Of a stretch of DNA of 64,000 bases, positions 10,248-19,611 are shown in pieces. Below the pieces are notes generated by a model that was not told where the DNA came from, ran no database searches, and saw only the letters and a list, made by a program, of their open reading frames with translations. This DNA is from Neobacillus jeddahensis (GTDB taxonomy: Bacteria > Bacillota > Bacilli > Bacillales > Cytobacillaceae). The DNA is taken from contig NZ_CCAS010000008.1 in assembly GCF_000612625.1 (NCBI RefSeq), forward strand, positions 61,821-125,820, written 5' to 3'. Made by a program: the position numbers and the translations under genes. Within the stretch, counting starts at the first letter, position 1. Every line of letters starts with the position of its first letter.

Positions 10248-11387
10248 TCATTTCGTTAACATTCTCGAAATGACAAGGCGTTGGATTTCCTGTGTTCCTT
10301 CATAAATTTGTGTAATTTTAGCATCGCGCATGAACCGTTCGACTGGATAATCCTTCGTATAGCCGTAGCCGCCAAACACCTGAACCGCCTCCGTTGTCAC
10401 CTTCATCGCTGTATCACCCGCGAATAATTTGGACATCGCCGACTCTTTTCCATACGGCAAGCCGTTTGACTCTAACCAGGCCGCTTGATAGGTTAATAGT
10501 CTTGATGCCTCAATACCTGTGGCCATATCTGCTAACTTGAACGAGATCCCTTGGTTCGCTGCAATCGGTTTGCCGAACTGATGGCGTTCCCGTGCATAAT
10601 CCACTGCGGCATCCAACGCGCCTTGGGCAATTCCCACGGCTTGGGCAGCGATGCCATTACGGCCGCCATCAAGGGTCATCATCGCAATTTTAAAACCGTC
10701 GCCCTCTTCTCCCAGTCTATTGGCAACCGGCACCTTGCATTCTTCAAAAATAATTTCCGTTGTCGGTGAAGAGCGGATGCCGAGTTTCTTTTCCTTTTTT
10801 CCAACCGAGAAGCCTGGGAAATCACTCTCAACGATGAAAGCAGTCGTTCCTTTTTGCTTACTCGATGGATCTGTTAAGGCAAAGACGACATAAATATCGG
10901 CCTCGCCACCATTGGTGATGAAAATTTTTGAGCCATTTAAAACATAGTGGTCGCCTTCTAAGCGGGCTGTTGTTCTCATCCCGCCAGCGTCCGAGCCGCT
11001 GCCAGGTTCTGTTAAGCCATAGGCCCCCATTTTGCTGCCTTCTGCCATTGGTCGTAGATACGTTTGCTTTTGCTCTTCGCTGCCAAATTTATAGATTGGC
11101 CAGCCAGCAAGAGAGGTGTGGGCGGAAAGAAGGACGCCTATCGATGCGTCAACGCGGGACAGTTCTTCCACGGCGATGCAATATGCAAGATAGTCGCTGC
11201 CAATGCCGCCGTATTGTTCTGGCCAAGGAATTCCTGTTAAGCCGAGCTCCGCCATTTTGTCAAAAATCTCACGGTCAAAGCGTTCTTCCTCATCGCGTTC
11301 AGCTGCAGTGGGCGCCACCTCGTTACGAGCAAAATCACGCACCATTTTACGAATCATTTCATGTTCTTCCGATAATTTAAAGTTCAT
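10248..11387 (-). CDS. Acyl-CoA dehydrogenase (short/branched-chain type), copy 2
   Basis: This is a 379-residue flavoprotein. FAD-binding and substrate signatures are present: [45 protein letters not shown] and YEGTQEIQR, the last carrying the position of the catalytic glutamate in this family. It oxidises acyl-CoA to enoyl-CoA and passes electrons to ETF. Similarity to the preceding gene (11569-12699) is strong, indicating paralogues with different chain or branch preference. The closest B. subtilis counterparts are MmgC and AcdA. Confidence 0.92.
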   Translation of the reverse strand: MNFKLSEEHEMIRKMVRDFARNEVAPTAAERDEEERFDREIFDKMAELGLTGIPWPEQYGGIGSDYLAYCIAVEELSRVDASIGVLLSAHTSLAGWPIYKFGSEEQKQTYLRPMAEGSKMGAYGLTEPGSGSDAGGMRTTARLEGDHYVLNGSKIFITNGGEADIYVVFALTDPSSKQKGTTAFIVESDFPGFSVGKKEKKLGIRSSPTTEIIFEECKVPVANRLGEEGDGFKIAMMTLDGGRNGIAAQAVGIAQGALDAAVDYARERHQFGKPIAANQGISFKLADMATGIEASRLLTYQAAWLESNGLPYGKESAMSKLFAGDTAMKVTTEAVQVFGGYGYTKDYPVERFMRDAKITQIYEGTQEIQRLVISRMLTK

Positions 11388-11448
11388 TTCGGTCGTCCTC
11401 CTCTTTTTTAAGAGCTATTTTTATTAACTTTTTAGCTAATCGATGTGA

Positions 11449-11542
11449 ATTCTACAAATTTATGGAGTGATTCTACAAATTCGGAAGGGAATTCTACAAA
11501 AATCAGATGTTATTCTACAAATTTCCGTGAGAATTCTACAAT
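11449..11542. repeat. Tandem array of ATTCTACAAA, exact 21-bp period, five copies
   Basis: The ten-base core begins at 11449, 11470, 11491, 11512 and 11533 (the last copy reads ATTCTACAAT). The spacers between cores are AT-rich and variable. The array fills the gap between the two acyl-CoA dehydrogenase genes. It is not coding and has no hairpin symmetry. Confidence 0.85.
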
Positions 11543-11568
11543 TATTGGATTTTTTTACCAAAAATAAC

Positions 11569-12699
11569 TCATAAATACTTACTAATCACGATCCGTTGAA
11601 TCTCGCTCGTACCTTCATAAATCTCCGTTACCTTGGCATCGCGGAAAAACCGTTCGACGGGATAATCTTCGGTATAGCCGTAGCCGCCAAACACTTGGAT
11701 TGCTTCCGTTGCCACCTCCACGGCTGTCTTCGTCGCAAACAGCTTAGCCATCGATGCCTCCTGACTACACTTCTCACCCCGACTCCGCAAATCCGCCGCC
11801 CGGTAGACTAAGAGCTTCGCCGCCTCAACACTTGTCGCCATATCTGCAAGCTTAAAGGCAATCCCTTGCTGTAAGGCAATTGGCTGGCCGAATTGCTGGC
11901 GCTGCTGGGCATAGGCCGTTGCCGCCGACAGTGCGGCCTCGGCAATCCCAAGTGCCTGCGTGGCGATGCCGATCCGGCCGACATCGAGATTGGCCATGGC
12001 AATTTTAAAGCCTTCACTTTCATTGCCGAGCATATTAGTGACGGGCACATGCATATCTTCAAACGTCAGCTGCACTGTTCTAGAGCCATGCAAACCCATT
12101 TTCTTCTCATCCTTACCAACGATAAAACCAGGGGTGTTTTTTTCAACAATAAAGGCGGCAATCCCTTTTGTACCTAATTTCGGATTGGTTGTCGCAAAGA
12201 CGATATAGACATCCGCCTCTCCCCCATTTGTAATAAACACCTTCGAGCCGTTCAGGACATACTGATCACCCTTTTTCACAGCTCGGGTTTTCAAGCTGGC
12301 TGCATCCGATCCGGAGCTCGGCTCAGTTAAACAAAACGCTCCCAAATACTCGCCCGAGGCCAGTTTCGGCACAAAGCGCTGCTTCTGTTCCGCCGTTCCA
12401 AAGTAGAGGATTGGATTTGTACAGACCGAGGTATGGACGCTGAGAATAACGCCGATGGTTGCGCTTACTTTAGAAAGTTCATGAATCGCCAAGATATAGG
12501 AGGTAAAATCCATTTCAGCTCCGCCATATTTTTCGGGAACAGGAATGCCCATCAGGCCCAGTTCGCCCATTTTGCGAAGGATTTCACGGGGGAATTCCCC
12601 TTTTTCCATCTTTTCAATCCATGGCGTAATTTCACTTTCGGCAAAGTCCCGAACCATTTTTCGCATCATTTCTTGTTCTTCTGTAAAAATAAGATTCAT
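11569..12699 (-). CDS. Acyl-CoA dehydrogenase (short/branched-chain type), copy 1
   Basis: This 376-residue protein starts MNLIFTEEQEMMRKM after an AGGGGAG site. It carries [45 protein letters not shown] and YEGTSEIQR, as expected of a complete, catalytically competent acyl-CoA dehydrogenase. It lies between the 3-hydroxyacyl-CoA dehydrogenase gene and its paralogue on the same strand. B. subtilis has acdA in the corresponding place next to fadF. Which of the two copies is the orthologue cannot be told without an alignment. Confidence 0.92.
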   Translation of the reverse strand: MNLIFTEEQEMMRKMVRDFAESEITPWIEKMEKGEFPREILRKMGELGLMGIPVPEKYGGAEMDFTSYILAIHELSKVSATIGVILSVHTSVCTNPILYFGTAEQKQRFVPKLASGEYLGAFCLTEPSSGSDAASLKTRAVKKGDQYVLNGSKVFITNGGEADVYIVFATTNPKLGTKGIAAFIVEKNTPGFIVGKDEKKMGLHGSRTVQLTFEDMHVPVTNMLGNESEGFKIAMANLDVGRIGIATQALGIAEAALSAATAYAQQRQQFGQPIALQQGIAFKLADMATSVEAAKLLVYRAADLRSRGEKCSQEASMAKLFATKTAVEVATEAIQVFGGYGYTEDYPVERFFRDAKVTEIYEGTSEIQRIVISKYL

Positions 12700-12827
12700 T
12701 GTTTGTCTCCCCTTTTGAGGATGGATGTATTGTTATCGTACATTTCCAGGGGAGACCACAGAATCTCTACTATGTAATGAGGTCGTGATCCACCTGGTAT
12801 TTGTTATCTAATCTTCCGCTTTTCTTG

Positions 12828-13679
12828 TTATTCGTAGCTATAAAAGCCACGTCCGGTTTTCTTGCCGAGCCAGCCGGCTTTTACATATTTGCGGAGGAGC
12901 GGACATGGGCGATATTTGTCATCACCGAAGCCTTCGTGCAAGGTTTCCATAATATATAGACAAGTGTCGAGGCCAATAAAGTCCGCTAAGGTTAACGGCC
13001 CCATCGGATGGTTCATGCCGAGCTTCATGACTTCGTCAATGGCTTCCTTCGTCGCCACCCCTTCGTATAACGTGAAAATGGCTTCATTGATCATCGGCAT
13101 AAGCACGCGGTTGGAAACAAAGCCTGGGAAGTCATTGACCTCAACGGGCACCTTACTCAACGTTTTCGTCATGTCCTCGATCGCTTGATACACTTCATCG
13201 GTGGTTGCAAGGCCGCGAATGATTTCAACGAGCTTCATCACGGGAACCGGATTCATGAAGTGCATGCCAATCACCTTTTCCGGACGGTTGGTGGCGGCCG
13301 CAATTTCCGTGATGGGCAGTGAGGATGTATTGCTGGCGAGAATCGCATGCGCCGGGGCAATTTGATCCAATTTAGCAAATAGATTTGTTTTGATTTCCAT
13401 ATTTTCAACGGCTGCTTCGATGACAAGATCCACGCCGCTAGCATCATTGAGGTTGGTTGACGGCGTTAATCTCGCCAGCGCCTCCTGCCTTTGTTGCTCG
13501 GTGATGCGCTCTTTCGCCACGTTGCGGGCAAGTTTTTTTTGGATGACACCTAGTCCGCGTTCCACGAATTCGGGTTTTAAATCGTTTAAGACAACCTGGT
13601 AGCCCGCTTGTGCACAGACCTGGGCAATGCCTGAGCCCATTTGTCCTGCGCCGATCACCATTACCTTTGAAACCTTCAT
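12828..13679 (-). CDS. mmgB: 3-hydroxybutyryl-CoA dehydrogenase
   Basis: From ATG 13679 (MKVSKVMVIGAGQMGSGIAQ, GGAGGGG site) the product is 283 residues. The NAD-binding GAGQMGSG motif is at the N-terminus. ASNTSSLPITEIA and GMHFMNPVPVMKLVE include the catalytic-histidine region, and the C-terminal helical domain ends KKTGRGFYSYE. It converts 3-hydroxybutyryl-CoA to acetoacetyl-CoA, feeding the thiolase encoded just upstream. An in-frame upstream extension of 42 codons lacks homology and is not used. Confidence 0.95.
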   Translation of the reverse strand: MKVSKVMVIGAGQMGSGIAQVCAQAGYQVVLNDLKPEFVERGLGVIQKKLARNVAKERITEQQRQEALARLTPSTNLNDASGVDLVIEAAVENMEIKTNLFAKLDQIAPAHAILASNTSSLPITEIAAATNRPEKVIGMHFMNPVPVMKLVEIIRGLATTDEVYQAIEDMTKTLSKVPVEVNDFPGFVSNRVLMPMINEAIFTLYEGVATKEAIDEVMKLGMNHPMGPLTLADFIGLDTCLYIMETLHEGFGDDKYRPCPLLRKYVKAGWLGKKTGRGFYSYE

Positions 13680-13785
13680 GTTTTCCCCTCCATTTTGAGG
13701 CCGGATGTGACTCCGACCTCTTGTTGAAAAATTATATAAAAGAGTTTTCCAATGTAAGATCTCTGTCCGACAGTAACCCTTTCCC

Positions 13786-14973
13786 CTACGCCTTCGGGAC
13801 TTCAATCATGACGGCATCGCCTTGGCCGCCGCCGCTGCAAATCGCAGCAATTCCAATGCCACCGCCGCGGCGCTTCAATTCATGCATTAACGTAACGATG
13901 ATGCGGGCTCCGCTTGCACCAATCGGATGGCCTAAAGCAACCGCACCGCCATTAACATTTACCTTTTTCGGGTCAAGACCGACAATTTTTTCACTGGCTA
14001 AGGCGACCGCCGCGAAGGCTTCATTTATTTCAAACAGATCAATCTCCTCTAAACTCCGACCCGTCTTTTGTAATAACTTATTGATGACAAGGCCTGGAGT
14101 TTGCGGGAAATCCTTTGCTTCCACTGCAATCGCTGCATGGCTAAGAATCACTGCCTCCACCTGCAAACCTTCCTGGGCAGCAAGTTCTTCACTCGTTAGC
14201 ACCAGCGCGGCTGCACCGTCATTAACCCCTGGGGCATTCCCAGCCGTGATCGTTCCGGTTGAGCCAAAAACTGGCGCTAGTTTCGCCAATCGCTCTAGGG
14301 ACGTATCTTTTCGCGGTGCCTCATCCTCGGCAACCAAGAGCGCTGGACCCTTGCGCTGCGGCACCTCAACGGAAACGATTTCCTCAGCAAATTTCCCACT
14401 TTCGATCGCCGCAACCGCACGGACATGACTGCGAAGCGCCCACTCATCCTGGGAAGCGCGACTAATCTCCAGTTCAGCCGCTGTTGAATTTCCATACGTG
14501 CCCATATGCACCCCAGTAAAGCTGCAGCTTAGGCCGTCATGAATCATTAAATCCTTCGCCGTAGAATCGCCCATCCTGAAGCCCCAGCGTGCTTTAGGTA
14601 AAATGTATGGAGCGTTGCTCATTGATTCCATTCCGCCAGCGACAATGACCGCTTCATCACCTGCACGGATGATTTGATCTGCCAAGGTCACACTGCGCAT
14701 CCCCGAAGCACAAACCTTATTAATCGTTTCCGTTTTCACTTCCCATGGCAGGCCAGCATATTGGGCCGCCTGGCGTGAAGGGATTTGTCCCTGTCCACCT
14801 TGTAAAACCGTTCCTAGGATGACTTCCTCAACCTGTTCAGGCCTTACACCCGCGCGTTCCAAAGCTTCCTTGACCACAATGCCCCCTAGCTGTGATGCCG
14901 TGAAGCTGCTTAATGCCCCACCTAATTTTCCAAATGGTGTTCGTACCCCGCTTAAAATGACCGTTCTCCCCAT
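13786..14973 (-). CDS. mmgA: Acetyl-CoA C-acetyltransferase (thiolase)
   Basis: The 395-residue thiolase starts [19 protein letters not shown] at ATG 14973, with GGGAGAG eight bases upstream. A GTG three codons earlier overlaps that site. Active-site elements are present: [11 protein letters not shown] (acyl-enzyme cysteine), [15 protein letters not shown] (histidine) and the second cysteine in CSGGGQGDA. It cleaves acetoacetyl-CoA to two acetyl-CoA. Its 365-bp upstream region holds a candidate CcpA (cre) site and separates this operon from fadF. Confidence 0.95.
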   Translation of the reverse strand: MGRTVILSGVRTPFGKLGGALSSFTASQLGGIVVKEALERAGVRPEQVEEVILGTVLQGGQGQIPSRQAAQYAGLPWEVKTETINKVCASGMRSVTLADQIIRAGDEAVIVAGGMESMSNAPYILPKARWGFRMGDSTAKDLMIHDGLSCSFTGVHMGTYGNSTAAELEISRASQDEWALRSHVRAVAAIESGKFAEEIVSVEVPQRKGPALLVAEDEAPRKDTSLERLAKLAPVFGSTGTITAGNAPGVNDGAAALVLTSEELAAQEGLQVEAVILSHAAIAVEAKDFPQTPGLVINKLLQKTGRSLEEIDLFEINEAFAAVALASEKIVGLDPKKVNVNGGAVALGHPIGASGARIIVTLMHELKRRGGGIGIAAICSGGGQGDAVMIEVPKA

Positions 14974-15132
14974 GCAAAACACTCTCCCTTTTCGTCATAT
15001 TCCTTTCACCTGCAGTGACTGAACGCTCGCTCGAAAAAATGCTGCAGACAAGCGCCTTGCCCTTCATCCTGAGCCAAGTCAACTGCATTTGTTCAAAACC
15101 GAAATACCTTCGTTACCATCTAAAAAGAAAAA

Positions 15133-15146
15133 TGTAAGCGTTTTAT
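15133..15146. promoter_or_regulatory. Candidate cre site (CcpA) upstream of the thiolase operon
   Basis: TGTAAGCGTTTTAT matches the cre pattern TGWAARCGYTWNCW at all but one position. It lies in the gap upstream of mmgA (minus strand). Carbon catabolite repression of this operon is an inference; B. subtilis mmg genes are known to be CcpA-controlled. Confidence 0.5.
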
Positions 15147-15340
15147 CCTACTATTCTATTTTACATAAAAAATAGCAGAAGTTGAAATGTTTTACACAAA
15201 ATTCTTAAAATTTTGATTCGTAAAATTATTCAACCCCTACTATGAAACGACTCTGACGCCGGCTTGCCACAATTGGTACGTCCCTTCCCCAATAGGATTC
15301 CCACCATTCGCATGTTCCACCGGCACAGATTCACTGCTTT

Positions 15341-17452
15341 TTACGATGCGACAGCCTTCCCTTCCCCACAAACCGCTTTTTCTAGCAATTCGGCGACATC
15401 GTAAGTGGCTACTTGCTCTTCCACCTCTTTAGCCTTCGTTCCATCCGACAGCATCGTTAAGCAATACGGACAGCCGGAACTGATCACCGATGGATTCACA
15501 GCCAAAGCTTGCTCGGTCCGGCTGACGTTGATCCGGTGACCTGTTTCTTCCTCCATCCACATCAGCCCGCCGCCAGCACCACAGCACATACCTTTCTCGC
15601 GATTCCGTTCCATTTCCACGAGCTTCACGCCAGGAATCGATTTTAAAATTTCCCGTGGCGGGTCGTAAACGTCATTGTAACGCCCTAAGTAACAAGAATC
15701 ATGGAAGGTAATCGTTTCGTTGACGGCATGCTTCGGAACGAGGCGGCCATCGCGAACCAATTCATACAGGATTTCCGTATGGTGGAAAACCTCTGCCTCT
15801 AGACCAAAATCTGGGTATTCGTTTTTAAAAATATTGTAGGCATGCGGATCAATCGTGACGATCTTCTTAATCTCTGCCTTTTCGAATTCCTCAATATTTT
15901 TTGCGGCTAAGTCTTGAAACAAGAACTCGTTTCCTAAGCGCCTGGCCGTGTCGCCAGAGTTCTTTTCCTTATTTCCAAGGATGGCAAACTTCACGTGCGC
16001 TTCATTCATTAATTTTGCAAACGATAAGGCAATTTTTTGGCTGCGATTATCGTAAGAGCCCATTGAGCCGACCCAGAATAGATATTCAAATTCTTCGCCA
16101 GCCTTGTTCATTTCCTTCACTGTCTTAATTTCGACATCCTCACGTACTTCACGCCAATTCTCCCGCTCTTTGCGGTTCAAGCCCCATGGATTGCCTTGGC
16201 GTTCGATATTGGTCATGGCACGCTGGGCATCAGCATCCAGTTTCCCCTCGGTTAACACTAAATAGCGGCGTAAATCAATGATTTTATCAACGTGCTCGTT
16301 CATAACTGGACATTGGTCTTCACAGTTTCGGCATGTTGTACAAGCCCAAATTTCCTCTTCCGTGATCACGTCACCAATTAAGCTTGGGCTGTAGGCAAAG
16401 GCGGCAGCCGTTTCCTCGGCCCCTTGTCCGCTTGCTGCAAGGGCAATTTGATTCCCTTTTGTATTAGCAAAGGCAAATGTTGGCACCCATGGCTGCTTCG
16501 ACGTGACCGACGCCCCATAATTGGTGAGGTGGTCGCGCATTTTCACAATTAAATCCATCGGCGACAGCATTTTTCCTGTTCCCGTCGCTGGGCACATATT
16601 GGTACAGCGGCCACATTCCACACAGGCATAAAAATCGATCATTTGGTGCTGGGTAAAATCTTCTATTTTTCCAACCCCGAACGACTCTTGTGATTCATCC
16701 TCAAAGTCGACCTTTTTCAACTTACCCGGCTTTTCCAAGCGATTAAAATAAACGTTGGCCGGCCCGGCAATTAAGTGAGCATGTTTGGACTGCGGCACAT
16801 AGACTAGGAAGCTTAAAAGGAAAAGTAAATGCAACCACCAGGCCACATAAAAAACAGCAATAGCGGCGGTTTCACCCATCCATGAGAAAATAAGTGACAA
16901 GACGGAAGCGACCGGTTCTGTCCAGGATGGATCCTCGCCATGCCAAATGATGCCCATGCCATTTCCAAGCAAGACCGACACCATTAATCCACCGATAAAG
17001 ATCAAAACAAGTCCTGATTTAAAATTACGCTTTAAGCGGACTAATTTTTCAACATAACGGCGATGAAATGCCCAGATGACCGCGACCAGAATCATTAAGG
17101 TAACGATTTCTTGAAAAAAGGTAAACCCGGCATAGATCGGCCCCAGCGGCAGATGAGAGCCTGGCGCAAGCCCTTTCCAAATAAAATCAATCGCTCCAAA
17201 TTGAACGAGAATAAAGCCATAAAAGAACATGACGTGGATGGCTCCACTTTTCTTATCCTTTAGCAGCCTTTTTTGCCCAAATACATTGACCCAAATTTTT
17301 TGGAGCCGCTCTTTGACATTGTTGTCAAACTCGACCTTTTTCCCAAGCTTGATGAATTGGATTCGCGTTTTAACCACATAAACAAACAAGCTAATAGCGT
17401 AAGCGGTTACAATTAAGAATGCAATTAAATTCACCCATAGAAGACCATTCAT
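15341..17452 (-). CDS. fadF: Membrane iron-sulfur oxidoreductase of fatty-acid oxidation
   Basis: The 703-residue protein has several N-terminal membrane segments (residues about 5-30, 70-100, 115-175 and 190-220) resembling a NarI-type haem subunit. Two 4Fe-4S motifs follow (CVECGRCTNMCP and CTTCRNCEDQCP), then two CCG-type domains (SCYLGRYN with MCCGAGGG, and SGCPYC). Length and plan match B. subtilis FadF (YwjF), thought to carry electrons from acyl-CoA dehydrogenase/ETF to menaquinone. It heads the minus-strand cluster, and its promoter contains a FadR-type operator. Confidence 0.93.
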   Translation of the reverse strand: MNGLLWVNLIAFLIVTAYAISLFVYVVKTRIQFIKLGKKVEFDNNVKERLQKIWVNVFGQKRLLKDKKSGAIHVMFFYGFILVQFGAIDFIWKGLAPGSHLPLGPIYAGFTFFQEIVTLMILVAVIWAFHRRYVEKLVRLKRNFKSGLVLIFIGGLMVSVLLGNGMGIIWHGEDPSWTEPVASVLSLIFSWMGETAAIAVFYVAWWLHLLFLLSFLVYVPQSKHAHLIAGPANVYFNRLEKPGKLKKVDFEDESQESFGVGKIEDFTQHQMIDFYACVECGRCTNMCPATGTGKMLSPMDLIVKMRDHLTNYGASVTSKQPWVPTFAFANTKGNQIALAASGQGAEETAAAFAYSPSLIGDVITEEEIWACTTCRNCEDQCPVMNEHVDKIIDLRRYLVLTEGKLDADAQRAMTNIERQGNPWGLNRKERENWREVREDVEIKTVKEMNKAGEEFEYLFWVGSMGSYDNRSQKIALSFAKLMNEAHVKFAILGNKEKNSGDTARRLGNEFLFQDLAAKNIEEFEKAEIKKIVTIDPHAYNIFKNEYPDFGLEAEVFHHTEILYELVRDGRLVPKHAVNETITFHDSCYLGRYNDVYDPPREILKSIPGVKLVEMERNREKGMCCGAGGGLMWMEEETGHRINVSRTEQALAVNPSVISSGCPYCLTMLSDGTKAKEVEEQVATYDVAELLEKAVCGEGKAVAS

Positions 17453-17545
17453 GCAAATACGCCCCTTTCCAGTATTCCCCTACTATTTTTTCAAGTTGTA
17501 GAAAATATATAATTTTCTGAACTTACACTTAACTCTATTATATTA

Positions 17546-17563
17546 TGAATGAGCATTCAGTCA
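17546..17563. promoter_or_regulatory. FadR-type operator in the fadF promoter
   Basis: TGAATGA-GCAT-TCAGTCA matches the B. subtilis FadR box (TGAATGA, four bases, TCATTCA) with one mismatch. On the minus strand TTGACT and TATAAT, 16 bases apart, flank it, so the operator occupies the promoter spacer. Repression relieved by long-chain acyl-CoA is inferred. Confidence 0.7.
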
Positions 17564-17648
17564 ATCAATTTTTTGTAAGATTCGTTCGACTTATAGAAAT
17601 AACTCCGCTCGGCAACACTAACAAAACCGAATGGGGGAAAGATCGTCC

Positions 17649-18851
17649 ATGAAATTTTTACTATATTTGTGCGGACTACTACTTCTGATCATTATTTGGC
17701 TTGGCGTAGATTTTCATTTAGGCAGAAAGAAGCATCTTGTACTCGGCAGCAAAGTGGAAACGGGTATCCTCCACGGCCATTTTGAAATTTTTACGCATGG
17801 GAAAGACTTTTTCAAGCATTATTTTCAAGAGCTTCGTCAAGCTACAGTTCACGTTCATGTCCTATATTATATTGTCCGTGACGATGACTTAGGACGGGAA
17901 TTTTTCACTATTTTAAAAGAAAAGGCACAAGAAGGCGTCGAGGTGCGGCTATTACTTGACCGGCTCGGCAGTATGGAGATTAAACCCTGTATTGTCAAGG
18001 AGCTGCGGGAGGCTGGAATCCACTTTGCTTTTAGCAATCGAATTAAGCTCCCGTATCTCTTTTACTCTTCACAGGTCCGAAATCATCGCAAGCTAACCAT
18101 TATTGACGGAAAGATTGGTTTTCTGGGCGGCTTCAACATTGGTAAGGAATATATTGATGGTGAGCCAAAACTCAGTCCGTGGCGCGATTACCAATTGAAA
18201 ATTACCGGCGAGAGCATTAATTTTTTGCAAAGTGAGTTTCTGCTCGATTGGCACGAGTATGGCGGGGAAAATCTTCATAATCGACCAGCCTATTTCCCCA
18301 AGCTGCCTAAGGGTGGAGTACGCCATCAGTTTACCCCAACGGAGGCAGGGCAGCTTGAGGAAAATTTTATTCGCTTGATTCAGATGGCGGAGCGAGCCAT
18401 TTTGATTGGCACCCCCTATTTTATTCCTAGCGCCCCGATTTTTGCGGAACTACTTGAGGCACGGCGGCGTGGTGTAGCTATCACGATTATTGTTCCCTTC
18501 ACCGCGGACCATTTTCTTGTTCAAGAGGCATCATACCGCTATTTGCGTACACTTATTCAGGCAGGTGCTCGGGTTTATCAATATAAAAATGGTTTTTATC
18601 ATGCAAAAACTATTTTAGTTGATGACAAGCTTTGCGATATCGGTACCGCTAATTTTGATATGCGAAGTTTGTTTTTAAACAAAGAGATCAATTGCTATAT
18701 TTATGATCCCGATTTTATTGAACGGGTCCGGGCGGTCATTAACAGGGATCTCCTTGACTCGGAGCTGCTGACGATGGCGGCGTTAACGAAGCCGAACTTA
18801 TTGAGGGCGGCGAAGGAAAGGCTTGCCGGAGCCATTTCGATTTTTTTATAA
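17649..18851 (+). CDS. clsB: Minor cardiolipin synthase, phospholipase D family (ClsB/YwjE)
   Basis: The product is 400 residues. An N-terminal membrane anchor (MKFLLYLCGLLLLIIIWLG) is followed by two HKD phosphatidyltransferase motifs, HRKLTIIDG (with GGFNIG) and HAKTILVDD (with GTANFDMRS). It joins two phosphatidylglycerol molecules into cardiolipin. I use ATG 17649, because GGGGGAAAG lies just upstream; an ATG six codons earlier overlaps that site. It is divergent from fadF, as ywjE is in B. subtilis. Confidence 0.92.
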   Translation: MKFLLYLCGLLLLIIIWLGVDFHLGRKKHLVLGSKVETGILHGHFEIFTHGKDFFKHYFQELRQATVHVHVLYYIVRDDDLGREFFTILKEKAQEGVEVRLLLDRLGSMEIKPCIVKELREAGIHFAFSNRIKLPYLFYSSQVRNHRKLTIIDGKIGFLGGFNIGKEYIDGEPKLSPWRDYQLKITGESINFLQSEFLLDWHEYGGENLHNRPAYFPKLPKGGVRHQFTPTEAGQLEENFIRLIQMAERAILIGTPYFIPSAPIFAELLEARRRGVAITIIVPFTADHFLVQEASYRYLRTLIQAGARVYQYKNGFYHAKTILVDDKLCDIGTANFDMRSLFLNKEINCYIYDPDFIERVRAVINRDLLDSELLTMAALTKPNLLRAAKERLAGAISIFL

Positions 18852-18907
18852 GAAAAACCGTGCAAAACCGCCCTGTCCTTTTTGGTTTGGCTCTGTCAAA
18901 AAAGTCT

Positions 18908-19034
18908 GTTGATTTCCGCTCCAGGTGCTTGCTTTCCGGGGGGCGTTCGCCGAGCCTCCTCGTCGCAAGCTCCTGCGGGGTCTCGCCTGTAACGCTAATC
19001 CCCCAGGAGTCAAGCACCTTCCGCTCCAATCAAC
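18908..19034 (+). repeat. Repeat family A, copy 1 (GTTGATTTCCGCTCC ... AATCAAC)
   Basis: A roughly 127-bp element has complementary ends (GTTGATTTCCGCTCC at the left, CCGCTCCAATCAAC at the right) and GC-rich inner arms around CTCCTGCGGGGTCTC. Other copies lie at 35108-35239 (inside the IS), 37857-37984 and, inverted, 38311-38437. It has no coding capacity and can fold into one long hairpin. Confidence 0.85.
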
Positions 19035-19224
19035 AGAGTGTTAAAAATCAATCTTGAGCTTTAACTTAGTCTTTTGTCATGTGAATATCCGATAATTTGT
19101 ACGCTATTCCATGAACTCCTTTATCATACTCCGGGTACATTTCTCCACCACATTTTTCCCATGAAAACATGGCAGGAGTTGTGAAAAAGCCAATGTGAAA
19201 TGATAAGCCAAATCCATTGAGTAA

Positions 19225-19427
19225 CCAACGAAAGTAATAAGCGGAGTTTTTCCGCTTAAGTACAGAATGGGGCCCGTTTCGGGGGTAAATAAGCGGAGTT
19301 TTTCCGCTTATGCAAAAAAAATCCCCCCATTTTCACGTTTTTCGAGTCAATAGGCGAAATTTTTCCGTCTATTTAGGCTATTTTTGATGATAATTCCTAA
19401 ATAGGCGGAATTTCTCCGTCTATTTAT
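19225..19427. repeat. Four short hairpins of two related sequences
   Basis: AAGCGGAGTTTTTCCGCTT occurs twice (about 19231 and 19293) and the related AATAGGCGAAATTTTTCCGTC / AATAGGCGGAATTTCTCCGTC pair follows (about 19350 and 19401). Each folds into a small stem. The stretch 19035-19435 has no gene. Confidence 0.7.
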
Positions 19428-19439
19428 CAGATCGAGTGC

Positions 19440-19558
19440 TTAACCGGATCTCAAAACCGATAAGAGCGAGGCCAGGTACCGCGACTTCATGCTTCTCGTC
19501 TTTAACCTTCTCGACGGACCCGCTTGTGACCTCGAGCCGATGGCTTCTTGAGCTGGAT
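19440..19558 (+). repeat. Repeat family B, copy 1
   Basis: CTTTAACCTTCTCGACGGAC and the following GTGACCTCGAGCCGATGGCT are shared nearly word for word with 26582-26700 and, inverted, with 42159-42219. It lies just before the sspH-like gene. Confidence 0.75.
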
Positions 19559-19573
19559 ATTTCTCATTTTAAG

Positions 19574-19611
19574 AAAAGGAGTCCCCGAATGATACTCGGA
19601 GACTCCTTTTT
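19574..19611 (-). terminator. Terminator of the sspH-like gene
   Basis: AAAAGGAGTC and GACTCCTTTT with inner CCGA/TCGG pairs form a strong stem starting at the stop codon of the spore-protein gene. T-runs on both sides make it usable in either direction. Confidence 0.8.

Noticed and set aside
13610..14428. 272-residue plus-strand frame across mmgB/mmgA
   Set aside because: Antisense to two recognised genes, without a ribosome binding site or homology.
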